This document shows, piece by piece, positions 1 to 4,608 of a stretch of 5,391 nt of DNA (position 1 is the stretch's first letter; the number at the start of each line of letters is the position of its first letter). Source of the stretch: an uncultured Lachnoclostridium sp. Lineage in GTDB: Bacteria; Bacillota; Clostridia; Lachnospirales; Lachnospiraceae. The DNA lies in contig CATZVV010000146.1 in assembly GCA_958425285.1 (NCBI GenBank), positions 1-5,391 on the forward strand, in the 5' to 3' direction. Made by a program: the position numbers and the translations under genes. The notes beneath the pieces were generated by a model. It saw nothing but the letters and a program-made list of their open reading frames with translations, did no database searches and had not been told where the DNA came from.

Positions 1-150
1 GATAATAATAAAAATTACACAGCATACATATATTCTGCAAATGATGAAGGAAAACTTACCGTTAATACGAAAACAGTTACATCAGCAGAAGATATGGAGA
101 TTGCACTGAAGGAGTTTGATGGTGTTGCAATTCACATTGTAGAAGAATAA
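1..150 (+). CDS. C-terminal fragment of an unrecognised protein (5' end outside window)
   Basis: Frame 1 is open from the first base to a TAA at 148-150 and gives 49 residues ending DGVAIHIVEE. The fragment is acidic, alternates polar and beta-branched residues (for example TAYIYSANDEGKLTVNTKTV), and contains a short helix-like stretch (EDMEIALKEF). It has no membrane segment and no motif I recognise, so I assign no function. The absence of stops, normal-looking codon composition, and a stop just before a convergent gene make it a probable real gene end. No terminator hairpin is visible between its stop and the stop of the opposing regulator 11 bases away, so the two transcripts probably overlap or end inside each other. 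Confidence 0.6.
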   Translation, partial: DNNKNYTAYIYSANDEGKLTVNTKTVTSAEDMEIALKEFDGVAIHIVEE

Positions 151-161
151 GCCCCGATATA

Positions 162-989
162 TTAATGGTTTGTTCTATAATCAGATGGAGAAAATCCAAG
201 CCTTTTCCTAAATACTTTAGAAAAATAGTTGCCACTGCCAAAACCGCAGATGGCGGCTATTTTTTCGATTTCAAGATCTGTTGTTGCGAGTAAATTCATA
301 GAGTGTTCAAGTCTTATATTTGTTAGATACTTTATTGGACTTATTCCAGTACTTATACGGAATTGTCTTGAAAAATGTGACTGAGTTATATTCAGTGATT
401 CACATAACTCTGACAGTGAAATATCGGATGAATAATTCGAGTTCATCCATGTAATTGCCTTTTCAATATTTTCATAATAAGCATGTGGAGAAGATATTTC
501 CCGCAGTAAATTAGTAAGCAGTGTGTATATAAAATTACCTGCCTGAAAACGTTTGTATTTCATACCATGCTCTAATTTATTATATTCGGCAAATAGAAGT
601 TGCAATGAAGAATTATCTATTGGCAGTGTAAATACATTACCTGTTACATTTACGATTTCCTTATAAAATTGTTTTGCCACATATCCACCGAAATGTATAT
701 ATATATACTCCCAATGATCGCTACCTTCTGGCAGGCTGTAAATACAATTATTTGGAATCTCTGTGATAAATCCCATATTTTTTTCAAGTAGGATTTTTTC
801 ATCTTTGGTTTTATATTCCCCATGACCGGAAATTGTATATTGAAGAATATAACCATCATAATTCAGCCTGTTTTTATTATCAAAATAATAGATTTCATTA
901 TGTCTGTTTTCAACACCTATATCATAAAAAATTAAAGGCAGCGGTGAAATTCCATCCTGATTGATAAAATTGTAAAATCCATAGTTCAT
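162..989 (-). CDS. AraC-family transcriptional regulator with N-terminal cupin-like sensor domain
   Basis: A 275-residue DNA-binding regulator. Residues about 15-110 look like the beta-rich AraC-type ligand-binding (cupin) domain, including LQYTISGHGEYK and the HWEYIYIHFGG segment. A helical linker follows, then the two helix-turn-helix units of the AraC/XylS domain at about 174-273. HTH1 is ISLSELCESLNITQSHFSRQ (residues 190-209), followed by GISPIKYL. HTH2 is IEKIAAICGFGSGNYFSKVF, followed by GFSPSDYR, the family signature at the C-terminus. Length is normal for the family. I chose the ATG at 987-989; the frame also extends four codons to a TTG at 999-1001, but neither start has a good Shine-Dalgarno sequence. 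Regulators of this type often control sugar-utilisation genes, and the window does contain an arabinofuranosidase gene. That gene is about 1.3 kb away with two unrelated genes between, so the target is unknown. The gene converges on the fragment at 1-150. Confidence 0.93.
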   Translation of the reverse strand: MNYGFYNFINQDGISPLPLIFYDIGVENRHNEIYYFDNKNRLNYDGYILQYTISGHGEYKTKDEKILLEKNMGFITEIPNNCIYSLPEGSDHWEYIYIHFGGYVAKQFYKEIVNVTGNVFTLPIDNSSLQLLFAEYNKLEHGMKYKRFQAGNFIYTLLTNLLREISSPHAYYENIEKAITWMNSNYSSDISLSELCESLNITQSHFSRQFRISTGISPIKYLTNIRLEHSMNLLATTDLEIEKIAAICGFGSGNYFSKVFRKRLGFSPSDYRTNH

Positions 990-1067
990 ATTTGTATACA
1001 ACTCATTATATTGATATATTCATTATTCGTCACTTTTGAAACATTGAGCTCCGCAGTTGACTTATTA

Positions 1068-1076
1068 ATGATACCA
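1068..1076 (-). promoter_or_regulatory. Possible extended -10 promoter for the AraC-family regulator
   Basis: Read on the minus strand this is TGGTATCAT, an extended -10 element (TG-n-TATCAT, five of six matches to TATAAT). No good -35 lies 17-18 bp upstream. It would give a leader of about 70 bases before the ATG at 989. A TATAAT also occurs on the minus strand at 1005-1010, but it would leave almost no leader and has only a poor -35. Either assignment is tentative. Confidence 0.3.
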
Positions 1077-1254
1077 TATAAACAGTTCTTAGTGGCAGAT
1101 ATTTTTAACATTGCTAAGATAAACTTGATATTACCATTGAGGTATGCGACAGTTAAAATGCTGTCATCACGTATTCACGAAGGTTATGTTTGCTGGTAGA
1201 AAATAGATTGGACCAATTGTTTTAATCAGAAGCAGTTTTGGGTATACTTTCATT

Positions 1255-1261
1255 GAGGTGG
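1255..1261 (+). promoter_or_regulatory. Ribosome binding site that fixes the start of the 53-residue protein
   Basis: GAGGTGG sits six bases before the ATG at 1268. This strong Shine-Dalgarno sequence argues for 1268 over the in-frame TTG at 1238, which has no such site. Confidence 0.75.
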
Positions 1262-1267
1262 TTAACA

Positions 1268-1429
1268 ATGAGTGAACAAAAGCCTGACAAAAAAGAGCAG
1301 GAACAAATAACTGAACAAAGATTTTTAAATCAATTTAATTCCGTCACGAAAAAGGTAAAGCCGGAAAATCAAAACCAGGAGCATAACGTTAGAAAAGAAG
1401 GAATAAATCCCATTAATCAAAAGAGATAG
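1268..1429 (+). CDS. Small charged, Q/N-rich protein of unknown function (53 aa)
   Basis: This short gene starts at an ATG with an excellent GAGGTGG ribosome binding site and ends at TAG 1427-1429. The product is strongly hydrophilic: Gln, Asn, Glu and Lys make up 30 of 53 residues. There is no Cys, no Trp, no signal peptide and no membrane segment. It begins MSEQKPDKKEQEQITEQRF and ends HNVRKEGINPINQKR. It is probably a soluble, largely disordered or helical cytoplasmic peptide. I do not recognise the family. Small, highly polar proteins of this size are common among clostridial spore-associated proteins, but that link is only a compositional impression; no SASP signature is present. It lies 77 bases upstream of the cyclophilin gene on the same strand, with a weak hairpin and promoter-like sequences between, so it may be a separate transcript. 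Confidence 0.7.
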   Translation: MSEQKPDKKEQEQITEQRFLNQFNSVTKKVKPENQNQEHNVRKEGINPINQKR

Positions 1430-1444
1430 AAACAGTATCTTTTT
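1420..1444 (+). terminator. Weak AU-rich terminator-like hairpin after the small gene
   Basis: AAAGAGATA (1420-1428) pairs with TATCTTTTT (1436-1444) around a seven-base loop, with one G-U pair. The right arm runs straight into a T-rich tract. The stem has only one G-C pair, so termination would be weak. It overlaps the stop codon region of the 53-residue gene. Confidence 0.3.
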
Positions 1445-1478
1445 ACTTTACCTTGTCAGGAAGATATACTGGTATAAA
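1442..1478 (+). promoter_or_regulatory. Candidate sigma-A promoter(s) for the cyclophilin gene
   Basis: Two overlapping options are visible. One is TTTACT (1442-1447), a 17-base spacer, then TATACT (1465-1470). The other is an extended -10, TGGTATAAA (1470-1478), without a well-spaced -35. Both would start transcription within about 30 bases of the ribosome binding site. This suggests the cyclophilin gene can be expressed independently of the small gene upstream. Confidence 0.4.
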
Positions 1479-1488
1479 GAACCGTTAC

Positions 1489-1496
1489 AGAAGGAG
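1489..1496 (+). promoter_or_regulatory. Ribosome binding site that decides the cyclophilin start
   Basis: AGAAGGAG lies ten bases before the ATG at 1507. It supports that start over the upstream in-frame TTG at 1453, which would put a basic 18-residue extension in front of the signal peptide. Confidence 0.75.
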
Positions 1497-1506
1497 AAAA
1501 GTTAAA

Positions 1507-2112
1507 ATGAAGAAATTAAGTTCTATTTTAATTTTTATGATGGTTCTCATGCTGGGAATTGCAGGTTGTGGAGAAGATGAAAAGACGCAGGATTCTGCAA
1601 CGGAAGGAAATCTGAGCGGGAAACACCATATAGAGATTCAGGTGAAGGATTATGGTACAATAAAAGCAGAGTTAGATGCAGATGTAGCACCAATTACGGT
1701 AACTAATTTTGTGAATCTGGCAAAAGAAGGATTTTATGATGGTTTAACCTTTCACCGGATTATTTCCGGTTTTATGATCCAAGGCGGGGATCCGAAAGGT
1801 GACGGAACCGGTGGATCAGAGAAAAATATTAAGGGTGAATTTTCCGAAAATGGAGTCGAAAATAAGATTTCCCATGTTCGAGGAACAATTTCAATGGCAC
1901 GTTCGCAGGAGAATGATAGTGCAAGTTCTCAATTCTTTATTATGCATGAGGATGGCACATATTTGGATGGACAATATGCAGGCTTTGGAAAAGTTACAGA
2001 AGGGATGGATATTGTAGATAAAATTTGTGAGGTGACATCGGTAGTTGACAGTAATGGAACAGTGGAAAAAGAAAACCAACCAGTAATCGAGACAATTAAA
2101 ATCGTAGATTAA
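1507..2112 (+). CDS. Lipoprotein cyclophilin-type peptidyl-prolyl cis-trans isomerase
   Basis: A 201-residue extracytoplasmic foldase that would catalyse cis-trans isomerisation of Xaa-Pro bonds in exported proteins. Residues 1-20 are a lipoprotein signal peptide (KK, then a hydrophobic core) ending in the lipobox IAGC. Cys21 would be lipidated, anchoring the protein to the outer face of the membrane. A polar linker runs to about residue 40, and the cyclophilin domain fills about 41-201. Diagnostic motifs are FHRIISGFMIQGGDPKGDG (82-100, containing the catalytic Arg84 and active-site Phe89, Met90 and Gln92), SSQFFI (140-145) and LDGQYAGFGKV (153-163). By alignment to human cyclophilin A, its Trp121 is Tyr152 here and its His126 is Tyr157. 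Loss of the Trp is common in bacterial cyclophilins and usually goes with weak cyclosporin binding. The gene is followed by a hairpin terminator, consistent with a mono- or bicistronic unit. Confidence 0.95.
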   Translation: MKKLSSILIFMMVLMLGIAGCGEDEKTQDSATEGNLSGKHHIEIQVKDYGTIKAELDADVAPITVTNFVNLAKEGFYDGLTFHRIISGFMIQGGDPKGDGTGGSEKNIKGEFSENGVENKISHVRGTISMARSQENDSASSQFFIMHEDGTYLDGQYAGFGKVTEGMDIVDKICEVTSVVDSNGTVEKENQPVIETIKIVD

Positions 2113-2114
2113 TA

Positions 2115-2152
2115 GTATGAAAAATAAGGCCGATGCGCTTATTTTTTCATAC
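2115..2152 (+). terminator. Hairpin terminator of the cyclophilin gene
   Basis: The left arm GTATGAAAAATAAG (2115-2128) is complementary to CTTATTTTTTCATAC (2138-2152) with one bulged base, around a nine-base GC-rich loop that can add two more G-C pairs. It begins three bases after the stop codon. The T-run is inside the right arm rather than after it, so where the RNA is released is uncertain. The symmetry would allow it to work in both directions. Confidence 0.65.
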
Positions 2153-2178
2153 GGTTTGTGTAACTCCGGAATGGGGAT

Positions 2179-2226
2179 TAAAATAAAGAGACAGAATTTC
2201 ATTTAGAATTCTGCCTCTTTATTTTA
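2179..2226 (-). terminator. Long hairpin terminator, probably for the arabinofuranosidase gene (may be bidirectional)
   Basis: TAAAATAAAGAG (2179-2190) and CAGAATT (2192-2198) pair with AATTCTG (2207-2213) and CTCTTTATTTTA (2215-2226) around an eight-base loop. The only non-complementary pair is A2191 with C2214. In a minus-strand transcript that pair becomes a permitted G-U, so the stem is continuous for 20 pairs. This favours use by the minus-strand arabinofuranosidase, whose stop is 62 bases away. The AT-rich outer arms give a U-rich 3' side in either direction. Confidence 0.65.
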
Positions 2227-2241
2227 TGGTTATAGGAAAGA

Positions 2242-2304
2242 GCAAGTTTACATCAAGTTTGCCTGAGGCAAACTTGCAAGTGGCGCGCTATTCAGTCGCC
2301 ACTT
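2242..2304. repeat. Tight cluster of palindromes spanning the arabinofuranosidase stop codon
   Basis: Three related elements lie in 63 bases. First, GCAAGTTT (2242-2249) is a direct copy of part of the next arm and can compete for the same partner, AAACTTGC (2270-2277). Second, CAAGTTTGCC (2254-2263) and GGCAAACTTG (2267-2276) form a perfect 10-bp stem with a three-base loop. Third, AAGTGGCG (2278-2285) and CGCCACTT (2297-2304) form a perfect 8-bp stem whose loop holds the TAG stop of the minus-strand gene. None is followed by a T-run, so they do not look like intrinsic terminators. A dispersed palindromic (REP-like) element or an mRNA 3'-end stabiliser would fit; the sequence alone does not decide. 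Confidence 0.55.
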
Positions 2305-3775
2305 TTCTATAGCGCAGTACATTCCAGGAGTGTGGTGCCAAAGCGGATAATTGATTGCAAGACTGTGCTTTGATTTTGTCAGGTTCATCGGGAGAATTCG
2401 TTGCTTTCAAATCTTCATGATTTAATGTAATCTGTTCAATAAATTCATAATCGTCAAAATCTGAAAGAATCATTGACAAATCCACTGATTCATCCAGCGA
2501 ACGGTTGACTGCAAAAATGGTAAGTTCGCCCTTATCTTCATTATATACGGCACTTGTATCCACATATGGTACCGCTTTAAAATCATTGGTATCATAAGTG
2601 CCGCAATCACATTGAACGTTCAGAGCAGTGCCGCGACCATAAGTAGCAGCATGCATGAATGGATAGAAAATGGTTTGCAGCCAGAGCTTGCTGCCGTTTA
2701 CTGTCATGATTGGCGCAATAACATTAACAAGTTGTGCAAGGCAGGCAATTTTTACACGGTCAGAGTTATTAATTAATGTATTGAGCAGGCATCCGACAAC
2801 AAGAGCATCTTCCATATTATAAATATCCTCCAGTTGAGGTGGGGCGATAGACCAACGAGGAATCTGTTTGTCCTGTTCATTGGAGTGGAACCATACATTC
2901 CATTCATCAAAGGATAAGTGAATTTGCTTTTCAGAGCCCTTTTCTTTTTGAATCTTGTCACAGATTTTTGTTACTGTCTTAATAAATGAATCCATGCCCA
3001 GATTGCATGCCAGATAATTTGGCGTATTATTGTCACGGTTGCCATAATAGCTGTGTAACGAAATGTAATCAATATGTTCATAGCATTCCCGGAGAACGGT
3101 TTCTTCCCATGTTCCGAAGGTTGGCATCCCGGCATGTGAACTTCCACAGGCAACTAATTCAATGGATGGATCAGTCCATTTCATGATTTTAGCTGCTTCA
3201 CATGCAGTACGGGCATATTCTTCTGCGGTTTTGTGGCAAATCTGCCATTCTCCATCCATTTCATTGCCCAGACACCATGTTTTAATTGCAAATGGTTTTT
3301 CAAATCCGTTTTTACGGCGCATATCTGCATAATAGGTATCTGTATCCAGGTTGCAGTATTCTACGAGGTTCCCTGCTTCAGCAGGACCACGTGTACCCAG
3401 GTTTACAGCCATCATAATATCAGTATCGGCACGTTTTGCCCATTCTTGAAATTCGTCTAAGCCAATTTCATTGGTTTCAACGGTACCCCAGGCAAGTTCT
3501 AGTCTGCGAGGCCGTTTGGATTTATCGCCGACACCATCTTCCCAGTTATAACCTGAAACAAAGTTTCCCCCTGGATAACGTACCATCGGTACATGTAAAT
3601 TCCGCACAGCCTCCAGTACATCCTGACGAAATCCCATATCATCAGCTGTTGAGTGCTCTGGTTCATAGACGCCCCCGTAAACAGCACGTCCTAAATGCTC
3701 GATAAAGGAACTATAGAGACGGTCATCAATCTTACTAACTATTTTATCTTTTTCAATCTGAATTTTTGCTTTCAT
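2288..3775 (-). CDS. abfA: GH51 alpha-L-arabinofuranosidase (non-reducing end, intracellular)
   Basis: A 495-residue retaining glycosidase (EC 3.2.1.55) that removes terminal alpha-L-arabinofuranosyl groups from arabino-oligosaccharides and arabinoxylo-oligosaccharides. There is no signal peptide, so it acts on imported oligosaccharides. Family marks in order: FIEHLGRAVYGGVYEP (24-39), RYPGGNFVSGYNWEDG (66-81), WCLGNEMDGEWQ (167-178) with acid/base Glu172, and LSFDEWNVWF (287-296) with nucleophile Glu291. Spacing and length agree with Geobacillus stearothermophilus AbfA (Glu175 and Glu294, about 500 residues). A TIM barrel is followed from about residue 385 by the C-terminal beta-sandwich, ending PHSWNVLRYRK, as is usual in the family. 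The last five residues (KVATE) run into the palindrome cluster. The start is supported by AGAAAGGGA about seven bases upstream on the minus strand. The gene has its own promoter and terminator and appears monocistronic. Confidence 0.97.
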   Translation of the reverse strand: MKAKIQIEKDKIVSKIDDRLYSSFIEHLGRAVYGGVYEPEHSTADDMGFRQDVLEAVRNLHVPMVRYPGGNFVSGYNWEDGVGDKSKRPRRLELAWGTVETNEIGLDEFQEWAKRADTDIMMAVNLGTRGPAEAGNLVEYCNLDTDTYYADMRRKNGFEKPFAIKTWCLGNEMDGEWQICHKTAEEYARTACEAAKIMKWTDPSIELVACGSSHAGMPTFGTWEETVLRECYEHIDYISLHSYYGNRDNNTPNYLACNLGMDSFIKTVTKICDKIQKEKGSEKQIHLSFDEWNVWFHSNEQDKQIPRWSIAPPQLEDIYNMEDALVVGCLLNTLINNSDRVKIACLAQLVNVIAPIMTVNGSKLWLQTIFYPFMHAATYGRGTALNVQCDCGTYDTNDFKAVPYVDTSAVYNEDKGELTIFAVNRSLDESVDLSMILSDFDDYEFIEQITLNHEDLKATNSPDEPDKIKAQSCNQLSALAPHSWNVLRYRKVATE

Positions 3776-3813
3776 AAGTTTTCCCTTTCTAAGATTAAGT
3801 ATGTATAGGCTTG

Positions 3814-3842
3814 AGTTTAAATTATGTAAATGCCCAAGTCAA
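3814..3842 (-). promoter_or_regulatory. Sigma-A promoter of the arabinofuranosidase gene
   Basis: On the minus strand, TTGACT (-35, 3842-3837) is followed by a 17-base spacer and TAAACT (-10, 3819-3814). The -35 is near consensus and the -10 weak (four of six), which suits an activator-dependent promoter. Transcription would begin near 3807, giving a leader of about 30 bases with the AGAAAGGGA ribosome binding site. Confidence 0.6.
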
Positions 3843-3850
3843 CTTCTTAT

Positions 3851-3880
3851 TCTGCAAAAAAACTAACATTTTGTGCAAAA
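3851..3880 (-). promoter_or_regulatory. Direct repeats 21 bp apart: candidate AraC-family operator
   Basis: On the minus strand, TTTTGCACA (3880-3872) and TTTTGCAGA (3859-3851) match at eight of nine bases and are offset by exactly 21 bp, two helical turns on the same DNA face. The proximal copy ends eight bases upstream of the arabinofuranosidase -35. This is the arrangement expected for an AraC-type activator site. AT-rich DNA makes chance possible. The regulator at 162-989 is one candidate ligand, not shown. Confidence 0.4.
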
Positions 3881-3889
3881 CAAAAAGGC

Positions 3890-3918
3890 TTGCAATCGAA
3901 TCTGTACATCAGTATAAT
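3890..3918 (+). promoter_or_regulatory. Sigma-A promoter of the sirC-hemB operon
   Basis: TTGCAA (-35, 3890-3895), a 17-base spacer, and a perfect TATAAT (-10, 3913-3918). Transcription would begin near 3925, leaving a leader of about 65 bases. That leader is too short for a cobalamin riboswitch. The -35 elements of this promoter and of the divergent arabinofuranosidase promoter are about 48 bp apart, so a regulator bound between them could affect both. Confidence 0.7.
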
Positions 3919-3979
3919 GAGAGAAAGAAAATAGCAGCAAAAACATGTTATGCATATGTATTCGCTGACGTTTTGGAAT

Positions 3980-3985
3980 GGAGGA
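3980..3985 (+). promoter_or_regulatory. Ribosome binding site that decides the sirC start
   Basis: GGAGGA lies five bases before the ATG at 3991. The open frame continues upstream to a TTG at 3811, but that stretch contains the promoter at 3890-3918 and encodes no conserved sequence, so it is not translated as part of this protein. Confidence 0.85.
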
Positions 3986-3990
3986 ATCGT

Positions 3991-4608
3991 ATGGCATATT
4001 TTCCGATTTTTACCCAGATGGAGAATCGTTTGTGTTTAGTTGTGGGAGGCGGACGGATTGCACTCAGGAAAGTTTGCGTATTTCAGGAGTTTGGTGCTAA
4101 GGTGACGGTAGTAGCTCCCAATATCATAGATATGATAAAAGCACTTCCCGGTGTTTCCTGTATTGAAAGAAAGTTTGAACCGGAGGATGTCAATGAAAAG
4201 GAGCTGGTTGTAGCAGCGACCGGGGACATCATGTTAAACCATTATATCAGTCAGGTGTGCCGGAGGAAAAAAGTTCTCGTTAATGCAGTCGACCAGATAG
4301 AGGATTGTGATTTTATATTCCCGGCATATATTAAACAAGGGGAAGTAGTAGCTGCCTTTTCAAGTGGAGGGCAAAGCCCTGTTATTACCCAATATCTGAA
4401 GGGGCAGGCTGAGCATGTGGTAACAGGCTATTTGGGTCAGCTGGCTGCCTGTCTTGGTGCCTTGCGTGAGGAAGTAAAAGAGCGTGTAAGAACGGAAAAG
4501 GAACGAAAAATGATATATCAGGAAATATTAAGAATGGGATTGGAGCAAGAATGTATTCCGGATGAAATACAGTTAGAAGCGGTTATAAAAAAATATGAAA
4601 GGAAATGA
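3991..4608 (+). CDS. sirC: Precorrin-2 dehydrogenase / sirohydrochlorin ferrochelatase-type protein (SirC / Met8p / CysG N-terminal family)
   Basis: A 205-residue cytoplasmic NAD-dependent enzyme that oxidises precorrin-2 to sirohydrochlorin, the branch to siroheme and anaerobic cobalamin. The N-terminus MAYFPIFTQMENRLCLVVGG is the classic start of this family and supports the ATG at 3991. The Rossmann glycine motif is GGGRIALRK (19-27). VVAATGD (73-79) and VNAVDQIEDCDFIFPA (98-113) follow; Asp101 aligns with the catalytic Asp of CysG and Met8p. SSGGQSPVITQYLK (124-137) is the conserved loop before the C-terminal helical domain. Length is that of stand-alone SirC; the methyltransferase half of full CysG is absent. 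Whether it also chelates iron, as Met8p does, cannot be told from sequence. It is co-transcribed with hemB, whose start overlaps its stop. Confidence 0.94.
   Translation: MAYFPIFTQMENRLCLVVGGGRIALRKVCVFQEFGAKVTVVAPNIIDMIKALPGVSCIERKFEPEDVNEKELVVAATGDIMLNHYISQVCRRKKVLVNAVDQIEDCDFIFPAYIKQGEVVAAFSSGGQSPVITQYLKGQAEHVVTGYLGQLAACLGALREEVKERVRTEKERKMIYQEILRMGLEQECIPDEIQLEAVIKKYERK
4600..4603 (+). promoter_or_regulatory. Ribosome binding site for hemB inside the sirC 3' end
   Basis: AGGA within AAAGGAAATGATG is four bases from the ATG at 4608 but only one base from the ATG at 4605. This favours 4608 as the hemB start. Spacing is short even so, and initiation may rely on ribosomes finishing sirC. Confidence 0.5.

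Noticed and set aside
1057..1082. TTGACT and TATAAA as a plus-strand promoter
   Set aside because: The spacing is 14 bases, too short for sigma-A. A 16-base alternative uses a poor -10 (TAAACA).
1011..1199. Open frame of 62 codons on the plus strand in the region upstream of the regulator
   Set aside because: No ribosome binding site, no recognisable domain, and it covers the probable promoter of the opposing gene. I also looked for a gene remnant and could not identify one.
1207..1217. Short palindrome ATTGG-A-CCAAT upstream of the small gene
   Set aside because: Five-base arms are too short to separate from chance in AT-rich DNA, and it has no clear position relative to a promoter.
1217..1248. 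TTGTTT and TATACT as a promoter for the 53-residue gene
   Set aside because: The spacer is 20 bases and transcription would start inside the ribosome binding site, so this arrangement is unlikely to work.
1453..1506. TTG-initiated extension of the cyclophilin
   Set aside because: It would place 18 mostly basic residues ahead of a normal lipoprotein signal peptide and overlaps promoter-like sequence. AGAAGGAG supports the ATG at 1507.
1891..2202. Minus-strand 103-codon frame overlapping the cyclophilin 3' end
   Set aside because: Antisense to a conserved domain, runs through the terminator, and has no start signal or similarity.
2986..3705. Several open frames of 60-90 codons on both strands inside the arabinofuranosidase gene
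   Set aside because: They are out-of-frame shadows of a fully conserved GH51 gene, without ribosome binding sites or known domains.
3811..3990. Upstream extension of the sirC reading frame from a TTG
   Set aside because: It contains the TTGCAA-17-TATAAT promoter and has no family similarity. The ATG at 3991 has GGAGGA and the expected family N-terminus.
3919..3990. Possible cobalamin riboswitch in the sirC leader
   Set aside because: The leader is only about 65 bases and shows none of the conserved cobalamin-riboswitch core elements.
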